This document shows positions 34,392 through 41,624 of a DNA stretch of 45,023 bases, piece by piece. The notes beneath the pieces are model-generated. The model saw only the letters and a program-made list of their open reading frames with translations. It made no database searches and had not been told where the DNA came from. Origin of the DNA: Oscillospiraceae bacterium (GTDB lineage: Bacteria; Bacillota; Clostridia; Oscillospirales; CAG-272). The translations under genes and the position numbers were made by a program. Numbering within the stretch: the first letter of the stretch is position 1; the number at the start of each line of letters is the position of its first letter. The stretch lies in contig SVRM01000019.1 in NCBI GenBank assembly GCA_015064785.1, positions 1 through 45,023 on the forward strand, given 5' to 3'.

Positions 34392-34610
34392 ATGAATAAA
34401 CTGCTGTTCATCGCCGGCATCACCGGCTTGATTGCCGGTGCGCTGTCCTTACTTCTGTCTGCGTTTTTCCGGCACGGATACTACCATGTACTTGACGGAT
34501 CGGCTGACCTTTATATGAGCCTCCATCAGCGTATGATCGTCTTCCTTGTCATTGGCATCGTTCTCGCTGCGGTTGGAATCGCAAGCATGGTGATTCGCGC
34601 AAAGCTCTGA
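34392..34610 (+). CDS. Small two-helix membrane protein
   Basis: The 72-residue product has two hydrophobic helices, about residues 3-27 (LLFIAGITGLIAGALSLLLSAFF) and 48-68 (MIVFLVIGIVLAAVGIASMVI), joined by a polar, His/Tyr-containing loop (RHGYYHVLDGSADLYMSLHQ). AAAGGAG lies 8 nt before the ATG, good support for translation of this short gene. It stands between the zinc-ribbon protein and the propeller protein in the same direction. I recognise no family and propose no function. Confidence 0.75.
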   Translation: MNKLLFIAGITGLIAGALSLLLSAFFRHGYYHVLDGSADLYMSLHQRMIVFLVIGIVLAAVGIASMVIRAKL

Positions 34611-34654
34611 TTTTCAAAGAACATTTTCACGGTACGAAAATAAGGATGAACATA

Positions 34655-36061
34655 ATGGACAACAACGTCATTTCCATCGGCGGCAGACGGGAAGTCTTCT
34701 GGGATGATTTTTTCATCGATACCGACAGAACCAACGCCGGACACCGCTTGATTCCGCCCGTCAAGGCAGACATCGGATTTGTTTTTGACCGTCCGGATGA
34801 AAGACATTCCATCAGCTATCCGAATGTCGTCCGGGACGAGGGGGGCTATAAGTTATATTATATCACCTTTGACCCGAGTATGGAGCAGCGCCGCTATAAG
34901 CTCCATGTTCTTGAAAGCGAGGACGGGCTCCATTTTTCACGTCCGGCGCTCGACCTGTATCCGGACGAGGATGGGAGCAGCACCAATGTTGTCATCGACG
35001 GGCTTGATGACAGCTCTCTCTGTGTCTTTTATGATACCAATCCCGCCTGTCCTGCGGATGAACGCTATAAGGTGATGACGCTGGTGTTCCGTGATCGGAA
35101 GCTGGATATCCGCACACTGTGGTGCTGGGCATCGGGTGACGGCTATCACTTCAAAAAGCCGTTTTTCGTCACGGACAAGGGACGCTTTGACTCGCTGAAC
35201 CCCTTCTTCTGGAAGGACGGAACCTATTACGGCTATGTCCGTGACCTGCATTGGGCGGACGGTGACTGTGTCCGCGATGTCCGTCTGATTACCTCGACCG
35301 ATTTTGTCAACTGGTCGGAGCAGATCCCGCTTCAGTACGACGACGGATTCGATTATCAGATGTATACAAACAATGTCATGCTCTATCCGCGCGCCCCGCA
35401 TATGACCGTCGGTTTTCCCACGCGGTACGTCGAGCGCAAGCGCTGGACCTACAACGACGAGCAGTTTGCCAGCCGGGATACAAAGCTGCGTGCCAGCCAT
35501 TCCATTGAGGATCGATTCGCACGGGCAACCACCGATGCGATGTTCATGTGCAGCCGCGACGGCGTGCATTTCCACCGGTACACCGAAGCCTTTATGACGC
35601 CGGGTCTGGAGGATGCATACAACTGGATCTACGGCGACTGCTATCTTTCCTGGCCGCTGGTCGATACCGGTGAGCATACCTATACCCTGTTCAACGTGGA
35701 GACGGGCATCGGTGCCGACAAGCCTGCGGTTCTGCGGCAGTATACGCTGCGCAAAGACGGCTTTGCGTGTCTTGCGGCAGAGAGAGAAGAACGGTATGTC
35801 GTGACGGGGCCCTTTGTGTTCTGCGGACACGCTCTGCATCTGAATTTTTCCACCTCCGCCGCCGGGTATATCTATGTGGATGTCCTCGATGCGAACGGCG
35901 GCAAGCTGTCGGAGGGTGAGAGCTTTGAAATCTTCGGCGACACGACCGACCGCGAGATTCGCTTCGCCGACGGAGGGGATTTTGCTGCATATGAAGGAAA
36001 AGCAATCCGCCTGCGGTTCCGGATGTTCGATGCGAAGCTCTATTCGCTGTATTTTGCATGA
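34655..36061 (+). CDS. Five-bladed beta-propeller glycosidase-like protein (GH32/43/68-type fold)
   Basis: The 468-residue product shows alternating beta blades typical of GH32/GH43-type enzymes: DDFFIDTDRTNAGHRL, SYPNVVRDEGGYKLYYITFD, LHVLESEDGLHFSRP, NPFFWKDGTYYGYVRDLHW, LITSTDFVNWSEQ and MFMCSRDGVHFHRY. The DGxxF/DxxNW pattern is a hallmark of these folds. A C-terminal beta-sandwich (about 385-468) ends GKAIRLRFRMFDAKLYSLYF. No signal peptide is present, so it would act inside the cell on an imported or endogenous sugar. Candidate catalytic acids cannot be fixed without a structure. The ATG at 34655 is 8 nt after AAGGA; an ATG three codons earlier overlaps that site. Confidence 0.7.
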   Translation: MDNNVISIGGRREVFWDDFFIDTDRTNAGHRLIPPVKADIGFVFDRPDERHSISYPNVVRDEGGYKLYYITFDPSMEQRRYKLHVLESEDGLHFSRPALDLYPDEDGSSTNVVIDGLDDSSLCVFYDTNPACPADERYKVMTLVFRDRKLDIRTLWCWASGDGYHFKKPFFVTDKGRFDSLNPFFWKDGTYYGYVRDLHWADGDCVRDVRLITSTDFVNWSEQIPLQYDDGFDYQMYTNNVMLYPRAPHMTVGFPTRYVERKRWTYNDEQFASRDTKLRASHSIEDRFARATTDAMFMCSRDGVHFHRYTEAFMTPGLEDAYNWIYGDCYLSWPLVDTGEHTYTLFNVETGIGADKPAVLRQYTLRKDGFACLAAEREERYVVTGPFVFCGHALHLNFSTSAAGYIYVDVLDANGGKLSEGESFEIFGDTTDREIRFADGGDFAAYEGKAIRLRFRMFDAKLYSLYFA

Positions 36062-36127
36062 CGTGCCAATGATGTCGGGGGCAAGGTTCCTCCGATTCTC
36101 AAAACCAACGAAAGAAAGGTGATTTTC

Positions 36128-36853
36128 ATGCCGGAAAAGATATATACCATACCCGTCAACGAAGCATTTGAAGCGTCCCGCGACGACGCATCCTGCGGCT
36201 GTCCGTTCTGCACGCTGTACAACACGCTGGAAGAAAACGAGCTGGACCGGATTCTCGGTGCGGCAATGATGGAACCCGATGTCCGCATTGAAACGAATGC
36301 GCAGGGCTTCTGCGATACGCACTTCAAGATGATGTTCGTCCGCAAAAACCGTCTCGGGCTCGGTTTGATTCTCGAATCCCATATTGCGGAAATTGCCAAA
36401 GGACAGAAGGGCAAGGCGCTGTCTCTGAAGGCGCCGGGTACCGATCAGGAAGCAAAGCTGGAAAAGCTGGAGGGCTCCTGCTATGTCTGCGGACGCATTG
36501 CGTTTGCGTTCGGAAAAATGATGGATACCGCGGCATATCTGTGGGAAAACGAAACCGAATTCCGCAAAAAGTGCGAGGCACAGCCGTATTTCTGTCTGCC
36601 GCATTACCGTGCGTTTGTCGCACAGGCACGCCGTTCGATGAACAAGAAGACCTTTGCTTCGTTCTGGGAACAGGTCTCCGGCATTGAAAATGCGTATCTG
36701 GAAAAGCTCGGCGGCGATGTGTCGTGGTTCTGCAAGAAGTTTGACTATCGCTACAACGATGAGCCGTGGTACGACTCCAAGGATGCCGTTGAGCGGGCGA
36801 TGAAGTTTTTGTCCGGGGATCTGCATAAGGATCCGAAGAAGGTACAGTCATAA
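36128..36853 (+). CDS. DUF6062-like cysteine-containing protein
   Basis: The 241-residue product has three cysteine pairs: CGCPFC near residue 23-28, FCDTHF at about 60, CYVCGR in the middle, and FCLPHYRAF later, which together could hold metal ions. Helices with a long charged pattern dominate the rest, ending in a basic tail (KDPKKVQS). It resembles the Clostridia family DUF6062, whose function is not known; the family call is from memory. The ATG at 36128 has AAAGG 8-9 nt upstream; a GTG three codons earlier overlaps that site. It follows the propeller gene by 66 nt and ends at a terminator. Confidence 0.7.
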   Translation: MPEKIYTIPVNEAFEASRDDASCGCPFCTLYNTLEENELDRILGAAMMEPDVRIETNAQGFCDTHFKMMFVRKNRLGLGLILESHIAEIAKGQKGKALSLKAPGTDQEAKLEKLEGSCYVCGRIAFAFGKMMDTAAYLWENETEFRKKCEAQPYFCLPHYRAFVAQARRSMNKKTFASFWEQVSGIENAYLEKLGGDVSWFCKKFDYRYNDEPWYDSKDAVERAMKFLSGDLHKDPKKVQS

Positions 36854-36856
36854 ATG

Positions 36857-36883
36857 AAAAAATCCGCCGAGGGCGGATTTTTT
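36857..36883 (+). terminator. Rho-independent terminator after the DUF6062-like gene
   Basis: AAAAAATCCGCC-gagg-GCGGATTTTTT: an intrinsic terminator whose A/T tracts allow use in both directions. It lies directly after the stop codon. Confidence 0.85.
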
Positions 36884-36898
36884 ATGTCTTCAAATGTT

Positions 36899-36932
36899 AT
36901 GGGTGCTGTAAACCTGCGCTTACAGCACCCAT
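36899..36932 (-). terminator. Hairpin after the decarboxylase subunit genes
   Basis: ATGGGTGCTGTAA pairs with TTACAGCACCCAT (13 bp, 8-nt loop). On the minus strand it lies 17 nt after the small-subunit stop. There is no U-tract directly after the stem; the A/T-rich hairpin at 36857-36883 follows and could complete termination. Confidence 0.6.
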
Positions 36933-36948
36933 TTGCTGTTGTATTACC

Positions 36949-37209
36949 TTACTGCTTCTTCGGCAGCTTGACGGTAAACGCCTTGACAAGAACGTCCAGC
37001 GCGTAAACCATACCGATGATGACGGCGATGACAACGAAGATTGCCAGCATACCCACACCCATGTAGTACATGTTGGAAATGAAGTTTGCGGGGTTGAAGG
37101 TGAACGCAGATTCTGCGAGGACATCCGTGGTTTCAGCCATCGTTTCAACGACGGTTTCCACCGCTTCCGTGACAGGCGCTGCATTCAGAAAAAGATTCTT
37201 GAAAAACAT
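36949..37209 (-). CDS. Small membrane subunit of a sodium-pumping decarboxylase (OadG-like)
   Basis: The 86-residue protein has one membrane helix (about 49-75, MYYMGVGMLAIFVVIAVIIGMVYALDVLV is the stretch, cited in part as GVGMLAIFVVIAVIIGMVYA) after an N-terminal Thr/Val/Glu-rich segment (AVETVVETMAETTDVLAE). Size, position and the GxGM helix match the OadG family, the subunit that stabilises membrane-bound oxaloacetate, malonate or methylmalonyl-CoA decarboxylases. GGGAGG lies 7 nt before the ATG. It starts 15 nt after the beta-subunit gene, so the two are co-expressed. The Pro-rich linker that many gammas use to hold zinc is not present. Confidence 0.75.
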   Translation of the reverse strand: MFFKNLFLNAAPVTEAVETVVETMAETTDVLAESAFTFNPANFISNMYYMGVGMLAIFVVIAVIIGMVYALDVLVKAFTVKLPKKQ

Positions 37210-37224
37210 ATTGCTACCTCCCGA

Positions 37225-38340
37225 TTAACCCATAAAGAAGTTCAGAATCAGACCGCCTGCGATGACGGATGCAATCTGACCGGAGACATTGACACCGATG
37301 GAGTGCATGAGCAGGAAGTTCTGCGGGTCTTCTTCCAGACCCATCTTGTGAACGATACGACCGGACATCGGGAATGCGGAGATACCTGCCGCACCGATCA
37401 TCGGGTTGATCTTCTTCTTCATGAACAGGTTGAGCAGCTTTGCGAACAGAACGCCGCCTGCCGTGTCAAAGATGAACGCGAACAGACCAAGACCCAGAAT
37501 CAGGAGGGTATCGACATTGAGGAATTTGTCAGCGGACATTTGGGATGCGATCGTGATGCCGAGGAAAATCGTAATCAGGTTTGCAAGCACCTTCTGTGCC
37601 GTTTCGGACAGAGAGTTGAGAACGCCGCATTCACGAATCAGGTTACCGAACATCAGGAAACCGACGAGCGAAACGGATGCCGGTGCAACAATGCCCGCGA
37701 TGACTGTGATGATGATCGGGAACAGAATGCGTGTCATCTTGGAGACTTCCTTTGCCTCGTAGGGCATCTTGATCTGACGTTCCTTCTTGGTGGTCAGCAG
37801 CTTGATGATCGGCGGCTGAATGATCGGCACAAGTGCCATGTACGAGTAAGCCGCGACCATAATCGGCGCAAGATACTTGGAGTTGAGCTTGTTTGCAACG
37901 ACGATGGCGGTCGGACCGTCTGCGGCACCGATGATGGCGATGGATGCAGCGTCGTTGATATCAAAGAACATGGATGCCAGACACAGCGTGAAGAAAATAC
38001 CGAACTGGGCAGCTGCACCGAAGATCATCAGCTTCGGATTGGAGAGCAGCGGACCGAAGTCGATCATCGCACCGATACCGATAAACAGAATCAGCGGGAA
38101 CAGCTCGTTGGCAATGCCGGCCTCGAACAGCGTGGTCAGCGCGCCTTCTTCCAGAGAGCCGGGCTGTGTGATGGCACCGGAGTTGGGCAGGTTGACAAGG
38201 ATCGTACCGAAGCCGATGGGAAGCAGCAGCGTCGGTTCCATTTCCTTCTTGATCGCAAGATAGATCAGAATGCCGCCGATCGCCCACATGACCAGATAAC
38301 GCCAGTCCATCTGCAAAAGGTTTTCATACAGGATTTCCAT
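37225..38340 (-). CDS. Sodium ion-translocating decarboxylase beta subunit (OadB/MmdB/GcdB)
   Basis: The beta subunit couples decarboxylation of carboxybiotin to export of Na+. The 371-residue product has about ten membrane helices and the family's hallmarks: LPIGFGTILVNLPN, FIGIGAMIDFGPLLSNP, the Na+-binding IGAADGPTAIVVANKL, MFGNLIRECGVLNSLSETAQ and ISAFPMSGRIVHKMGLEEDPQNFLLMH. Which acyl substrate the complex uses cannot be told because the carboxyltransferase (alpha) and the biotin carrier are not within the window. AAAGGAA lies 9-10 nt before the ATG. A promoter stands at 38476-38503. Confidence 0.93.
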   Translation of the reverse strand: MEILYENLLQMDWRYLVMWAIGGILIYLAIKKEMEPTLLLPIGFGTILVNLPNSGAITQPGSLEEGALTTLFEAGIANELFPLILFIGIGAMIDFGPLLSNPKLMIFGAAAQFGIFFTLCLASMFFDINDAASIAIIGAADGPTAIVVANKLNSKYLAPIMVAAYSYMALVPIIQPPIIKLLTTKKERQIKMPYEAKEVSKMTRILFPIIITVIAGIVAPASVSLVGFLMFGNLIRECGVLNSLSETAQKVLANLITIFLGITIASQMSADKFLNVDTLLILGLGLFAFIFDTAGGVLFAKLLNLFMKKKINPMIGAAGISAFPMSGRIVHKMGLEEDPQNFLLMHSIGVNVSGQIASVIAGGLILNFFMG

Positions 38341-38475
38341 GGGTGAAATATTCCTTTCTTATTAATGTCTCACACGGTCATTTGAATGTGAGTTTGCATA
38401 ATGAAACGCATCCGGGGCCCCGGCGGACTACTTTGAAAAGTACCGTTTTTGCAGCACCAAAATGCGACTATTATA

Positions 38476-38503
38476 ATTATACCATATAGGACAGAATTTT
38501 CAA
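38476..38503 (-). promoter_or_regulatory. Promoter for the decarboxylase beta/gamma genes
   Basis: Minus strand: TTGAAA at 38503-38498, a 16-nt spacer, and TATAAT at 38481-38476 preceded by TGG (extended -10). The leader to the start codon is about 130 nt. The rest of the 369-bp gap 38341-38709 has no gene; near 38595-38610 it carries a fragment (ACGCTTTGAGAAAG) like that near 24000. Confidence 0.7.
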
Positions 38504-38709
38504 GTATTTGAATAGATATTTAACATTTTGTTAATAAATGCGGAATGATTTGCGGTGGAAATGCGAGCGGAGCGAATGTTTTTCGGGGGGATTTACGCTT
38601 TGAGAAAGTGCGAAGGGTTCGGTTCATGTGATGCCACGGGAAAAAGATGTAACAGAATGCGAAAATAAAAGGGGCTGAGACACGTAAAGTGCAAAACCCC
38701 CTGTCATCT

Positions 38710-39240
38710 TCAATTGGAAAAATAATTTTTCAGTCCCATATGATGGCGTATCTTAACCAGATACAAAAGAATCATCTTCGACAGCGCGATGTCGTACAGA
38801 ATCAGCGCCACATTGCCGACCAGAATAAACGGAATCGTGAAGTCAATGGACGAATCATTGAGATAGAAAATATACTTTGTCGCGGTTACAACAAGCAGCA
38901 GCGCTGTGTTGATATAGCTGATCTTGAGTATCCATGCAACGACATAGTGCAGACGCTCGAAGCTCGCCTTTGCAATCGGGTATAAGCCGCCGAACAGAAA
39001 ATACAGAATCGCTGGCAGCTTATTCGGCAGCAGAATCAGCGCGAGCGCGGAGGAAACGCCCCAGGTCAGCCATGGATACGGTTCTCCGACCTCGATCATG
39101 ACCACAACGACGAACATCGATGCAATGGCAACCATCGTCATGCTCAGAACATCAATGACCGCACCGATGAACAGCATCAGAACGGAAAACGCGCTGAGAA
39201 TCGCGCAGAGTGCTATTTTTTTACTTTTCTTCATCGGCAT
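38710..39240 (-). CDS. Multi-pass membrane protein of unknown function
   Basis: The 176-residue product starts at the ATG at 39240, which has GGAGG 8 nt upstream, within the 3' end of mrnC (20-nt overlap). It has five or six hydrophobic helices, from ALCAILSAFSVLMLFIGAVI near the N-terminus through MVAIASMFVVVVMIEVG and LTWGVSSALALILL to the last IPFILVGNVALILYDIALS, ending in a basic tail. The layout is reminiscent of small S-component-like transporter proteins, but no signature was recognised. The family is unknown. The overlap with mrnC indicates translational coupling. Confidence 0.7.
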   Translation of the reverse strand: MPMKKSKKIALCAILSAFSVLMLFIGAVIDVLSMTMVAIASMFVVVVMIEVGEPYPWLTWGVSSALALILLPNKLPAILYFLFGGLYPIAKASFERLHYVVAWILKISYINTALLLVVTATKYIFYLNDSSIDFTIPFILVGNVALILYDIALSKMILLYLVKIRHHMGLKNYFSN

Positions 39241-39652
39241 GATCGGATCCTCCCGGGGTGTTTTCAAGACAGCGGATATACAGCGCAAACAGCTCCTCCA
39301 GTCTGGCGGTATCGCCCTTCAGATGCAGGTAGCCGAACAGCGCCTCCAGTCCGGTTGCGCGGCGGTAATCGTTCACGGATGCGCTTTTGGGATGCGCACC
39401 GGCGGCATTGCGGCCACGGTGATAAACGGCATTTTCTTCCTCTGTCAGGTACGGCAGAAGTCCCTCAAGCCCGCGGCTCTGGTTGGTGGCACGGACATAG
39501 TTCAGCGCATATGCGGACAGCTTGCCCGCGTTTCCGATGCCGCGCCGCACCAGCATCTGCCGGACCAGTACCTCCATGACGGCATCGCCGAGGTACGCAA
39601 GCGCAGCTCCGCTGTATTCGGAGAGCGTGAGAGTTTGTTGGTTGGTTGTCAT
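39221..39652 (-). CDS. mrnC: Mini-ribonuclease III (23S rRNA maturation)
   Basis: Mini-III trims the ends of 23S rRNA precursors in Bacillota and is an RNase III catalytic domain without the dsRNA-binding domain. The 143-residue product shows LAYLGDAVMEVLVRQMLV with the catalytic Asp, the AYALNYVRATNQSRGLEGLLPYLTEEENAVYHRGRNA helix cited in part, NAAGAHPKSASVNDYRRATGLEALFGYLHL with the second acidic cluster, and the final SDHADEEK tail. Length is normal for the family. The stop overlaps the start of the membrane-protein gene. In many Bacillota mrnC follows cysS; no cysS is here. Confidence 0.93.
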   Translation of the reverse strand: MTTNQQTLTLSEYSGAALAYLGDAVMEVLVRQMLVRRGIGNAGKLSAYALNYVRATNQSRGLEGLLPYLTEEENAVYHRGRNAAGAHPKSASVNDYRRATGLEALFGYLHLKGDTARLEELFALYIRCLENTPGGSDHADEEK

Positions 39653-39756
39653 GAGCCTGTCATACCTTTCCTTCTGCCGTTTTTGGTATCCTTATAAGTA
39701 TACCATTTTCTGCGGGAAAAAGCAAGACAAAATCGTAAACAATTCACGAAATTGGT

Positions 39757-40650
39757 TTACGGAATGTCCTCCACAACGGTTTCGGGACGTTCGTCCAGAA
39801 TCCACGGATTGCGGTAGATGCGGGTCATGTAGCGGAGCGCCGAGGCGTAATAGAAGCCGTCAACGGTGCGCTCATCCATGACAACGGTGTAGGAAACATA
39901 CGGAACGTGCTTTGTTGTGCCGTCGGACTGCACCTCATAGCGGTGCTTCTTTGCGCCGAAGGACATGAACACGGGAACGTTGCCGAAGTCGTACAGATGG
40001 TGATAAATCGGCGGAATGCCGAGCGACCCCATCGAGGTAATGAAGAACGAGCCGTGGAACGGAGAAAGACGCGACAGAAACCGCGGCAGAACGCCGAAGT
40101 AGTCCATGATCTGCAAAACAAAGACGACGAATTTCATGAGCAGACCCGGCATGAAGGACAGCACCTTTGCCGCGCCGTCAAACGCGCCGCCGGGCGCATT
40201 GCGGTAGTCCTCGATGATCTGATTGATCTTTTCGTAGACCTCCTCTGCTGTGGCATCCGGTTCAAATTCCGCTTTGATGACCGTATCGGGCGAGGTCAGC
40301 TCCATTTCCTTTTTGATGGTCAGACAGATTTCGATGTTGTGGCGTGCATAGATTTCCTGTCCGGCAATGAAGCGGTTCAGACCCGGATACTGCGACAGCG
40401 TGCGGATGTACGTTGCAATCAGAATGTACATCAGGTTAAAGCCCATCATGCCCTTTGCTTTTTTTTCTTTGATGTACTGATCGATTTTCGTTGTATCGAT
40501 TTCGTCGCGGATGTAGTTCTGCGAGGTGTTGCGGGTTTTCATGATGTAGGGCGAAACACGTGCCATCGGAGAGATGGTTCTGACACGTCTGCCGTCCGCG
40601 CGGTCGCCGAAGCGCCGCTTTATTTTTTTTGTGCTTTTCTCAATCGCCAT
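39757..40650 (-). CDS. E2-like (2-oxoacid dehydrogenase acyltransferase fold) protein lacking the catalytic His
   Basis: The 297-residue protein matches the chloramphenicol-acetyltransferase/E2 catalytic fold: IMKTRNTSQNYIRDEIDTT, FNLMYILIATYIRTL, a central beta region (IEICLTIKKEMELTS), FFITSMGSLGIPPIYHHLY and FGNVPVFMSFG, then VVMDERTVDGFYYASAL. In active E2 enzymes this last motif is DHRxxDG; here Glu260 replaces the catalytic His, while Asp264 and Gly265 are kept. No lipoyl or E1-binding domain is attached. It is therefore either a non-catalytic relative or an enzyme using another residue. It is transcribed on its own, and 148 bp separate it from trmO. Confidence 0.85.
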   Translation of the reverse strand: MAIEKSTKKIKRRFGDRADGRRVRTISPMARVSPYIMKTRNTSQNYIRDEIDTTKIDQYIKEKKAKGMMGFNLMYILIATYIRTLSQYPGLNRFIAGQEIYARHNIEICLTIKKEMELTSPDTVIKAEFEPDATAEEVYEKINQIIEDYRNAPGGAFDGAAKVLSFMPGLLMKFVVFVLQIMDYFGVLPRFLSRLSPFHGSFFITSMGSLGIPPIYHHLYDFGNVPVFMSFGAKKHRYEVQSDGTTKHVPYVSYTVVMDERTVDGFYYASALRYMTRIYRNPWILDERPETVVEDIP

Positions 40651-40707
40651 AGAGTCAGCCTTTCCGCAGGGGACACCATGTCATGCGTCTGCCTGCACTT
40701 TTGATAT

Positions 40708-40732
40708 CCGATATATCGGTCTGTATATTATA
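40708..40732 (-). promoter_or_regulatory. Extended -10 promoter with an adjacent 12-bp palindrome
   Basis: Minus strand: TGATATAAT ending at 40727 forms an extended -10, about 77 nt before the E2-like start. Directly downstream the perfect palindrome CCGATATATCGG occupies 40708-40719, where a repressor would block initiation. Both elements are seen directly; the regulator is unknown. Confidence 0.6.
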
Positions 40733-40798
40733 TCACAAAATCCGACACAGGAAAAGAGTTTTGCTCAAAAAAGTATATGATTTTCGGGGAAACAGCAT

Positions 40799-41521
40799 CT
40801 ATTTCCGTCTGCGCTGAACTTCGGTTACCGTCAGCGATCCACGTTCATCATCGACGGTGAAGCGGATCTCCCATTCGCCGTATTCCATGCCGTATTCTCG
40901 TTCGGGATCGGACTGATAGGACGGACGCGGGTCCTCGGACAGTACATCGATAACTGCCCGGTGATCCGCCTCGGACAACGCCGCCAGACGGTTGTCCGGG
41001 TCCGATACCGTAAGTGCATAGCCCTTTTTTTCGTCGGCAAAACCGCCGCGTGCATCGGGATGACTGTCGGTGAAGGGCAGGTACGGCTTGATATCGAAAA
41101 TCGGCGTTCCGTCAAGCAGATCGGCACCGCAGACATGAATCAGAGGTCCGCGGTCAGACGTATATTCGATGGATTCGATTTCCACCGACGATAGACCGAT
41201 GGCATTGGGACGGTTGGGTGAGCGTGTTGCAAAGACGCCGACGCGCTTATTTCCGCCAAGACGCGGCGGCCGGACGGTCGGCGACCAGCCATGTGCCGCA
41301 CCGCCGTTTTTGAAGGTCTGCGAGAACTGCCAGATCAGCCACAGATGCGAGTAGCCCTCCAGTCCCCGCACTGCATCGGGATTGCGGTATTCCGGCGCAA
41401 AGACGATCGTGCCGCGCAGAGTCGGAACCAGACCGCTCTGCCGGGGAATGCCGAATTTACTCGGAAATGCCGTTTCGATATGCGCAATGATGTGCATTGG
41501 GATGTCCATGTATATGACCAT
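40799..41521 (-). CDS. trmO: tRNA N6-threonylcarbamoyladenosine methyltransferase TrmO (TsaA family)
   Basis: TrmO methylates t6A37 in some tRNAs using SAM through an unusual beta-barrel fold. The product has the TsaA signatures: FGIPRQSGLVPTLRGTIVF, GLEGYSHLWLIWQFSQ, the core VGVFATRSPNRPNAIGLSSVEI, and DLLDGTPIFDIKPYLPFTDS, followed by a 75-residue C-terminal domain. The frame opens at 41521, but the family usually starts near the ATG at 41497 (MHIIAHIETAF); the SD is not decisive. A hairpin (41524-41540) sits just upstream of the first ATG. It follows the glycyl radical enzyme gene in the same direction. Confidence 0.9.
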   Translation of the reverse strand: MVIYMDIPMHIIAHIETAFPSKFGIPRQSGLVPTLRGTIVFAPEYRNPDAVRGLEGYSHLWLIWQFSQTFKNGGAAHGWSPTVRPPRLGGNKRVGVFATRSPNRPNAIGLSSVEIESIEYTSDRGPLIHVCGADLLDGTPIFDIKPYLPFTDSHPDARGGFADEKKGYALTVSDPDNRLAALSEADHRAVIDVLSEDPRPSYQSDPEREYGMEYGEWEIRFTVDDERGSLTVTEVQRRRK

Positions 41522-41523
41522 TA

Positions 41524-41593
41524 CTTTCGCCGAACGAAAGCTTCCTTTCTTGTGGAATTGTGGCTTTCGCAGTCAGAAGACGGCGAAAGCCAC
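41524..41593. repeat. Paired CGAAAG hairpins between the glycyl radical enzyme gene and trmO
   Basis: CTTTCG-ccgaa-CGAAAG (41524-41540) and GTGGCTTTCGC paired with GCGAAAGCCAC across 12 nt (41560-41593) share the CTTTCG/CGAAAG core. The first lies between an AAAGGA motif and the trmO start and could hinder its translation. Neither has a U-tract. Confidence 0.6.
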
Positions 41594-41624
41594 AAAACAC
41601 AGTTTGAATATTTATTTTCAAACG

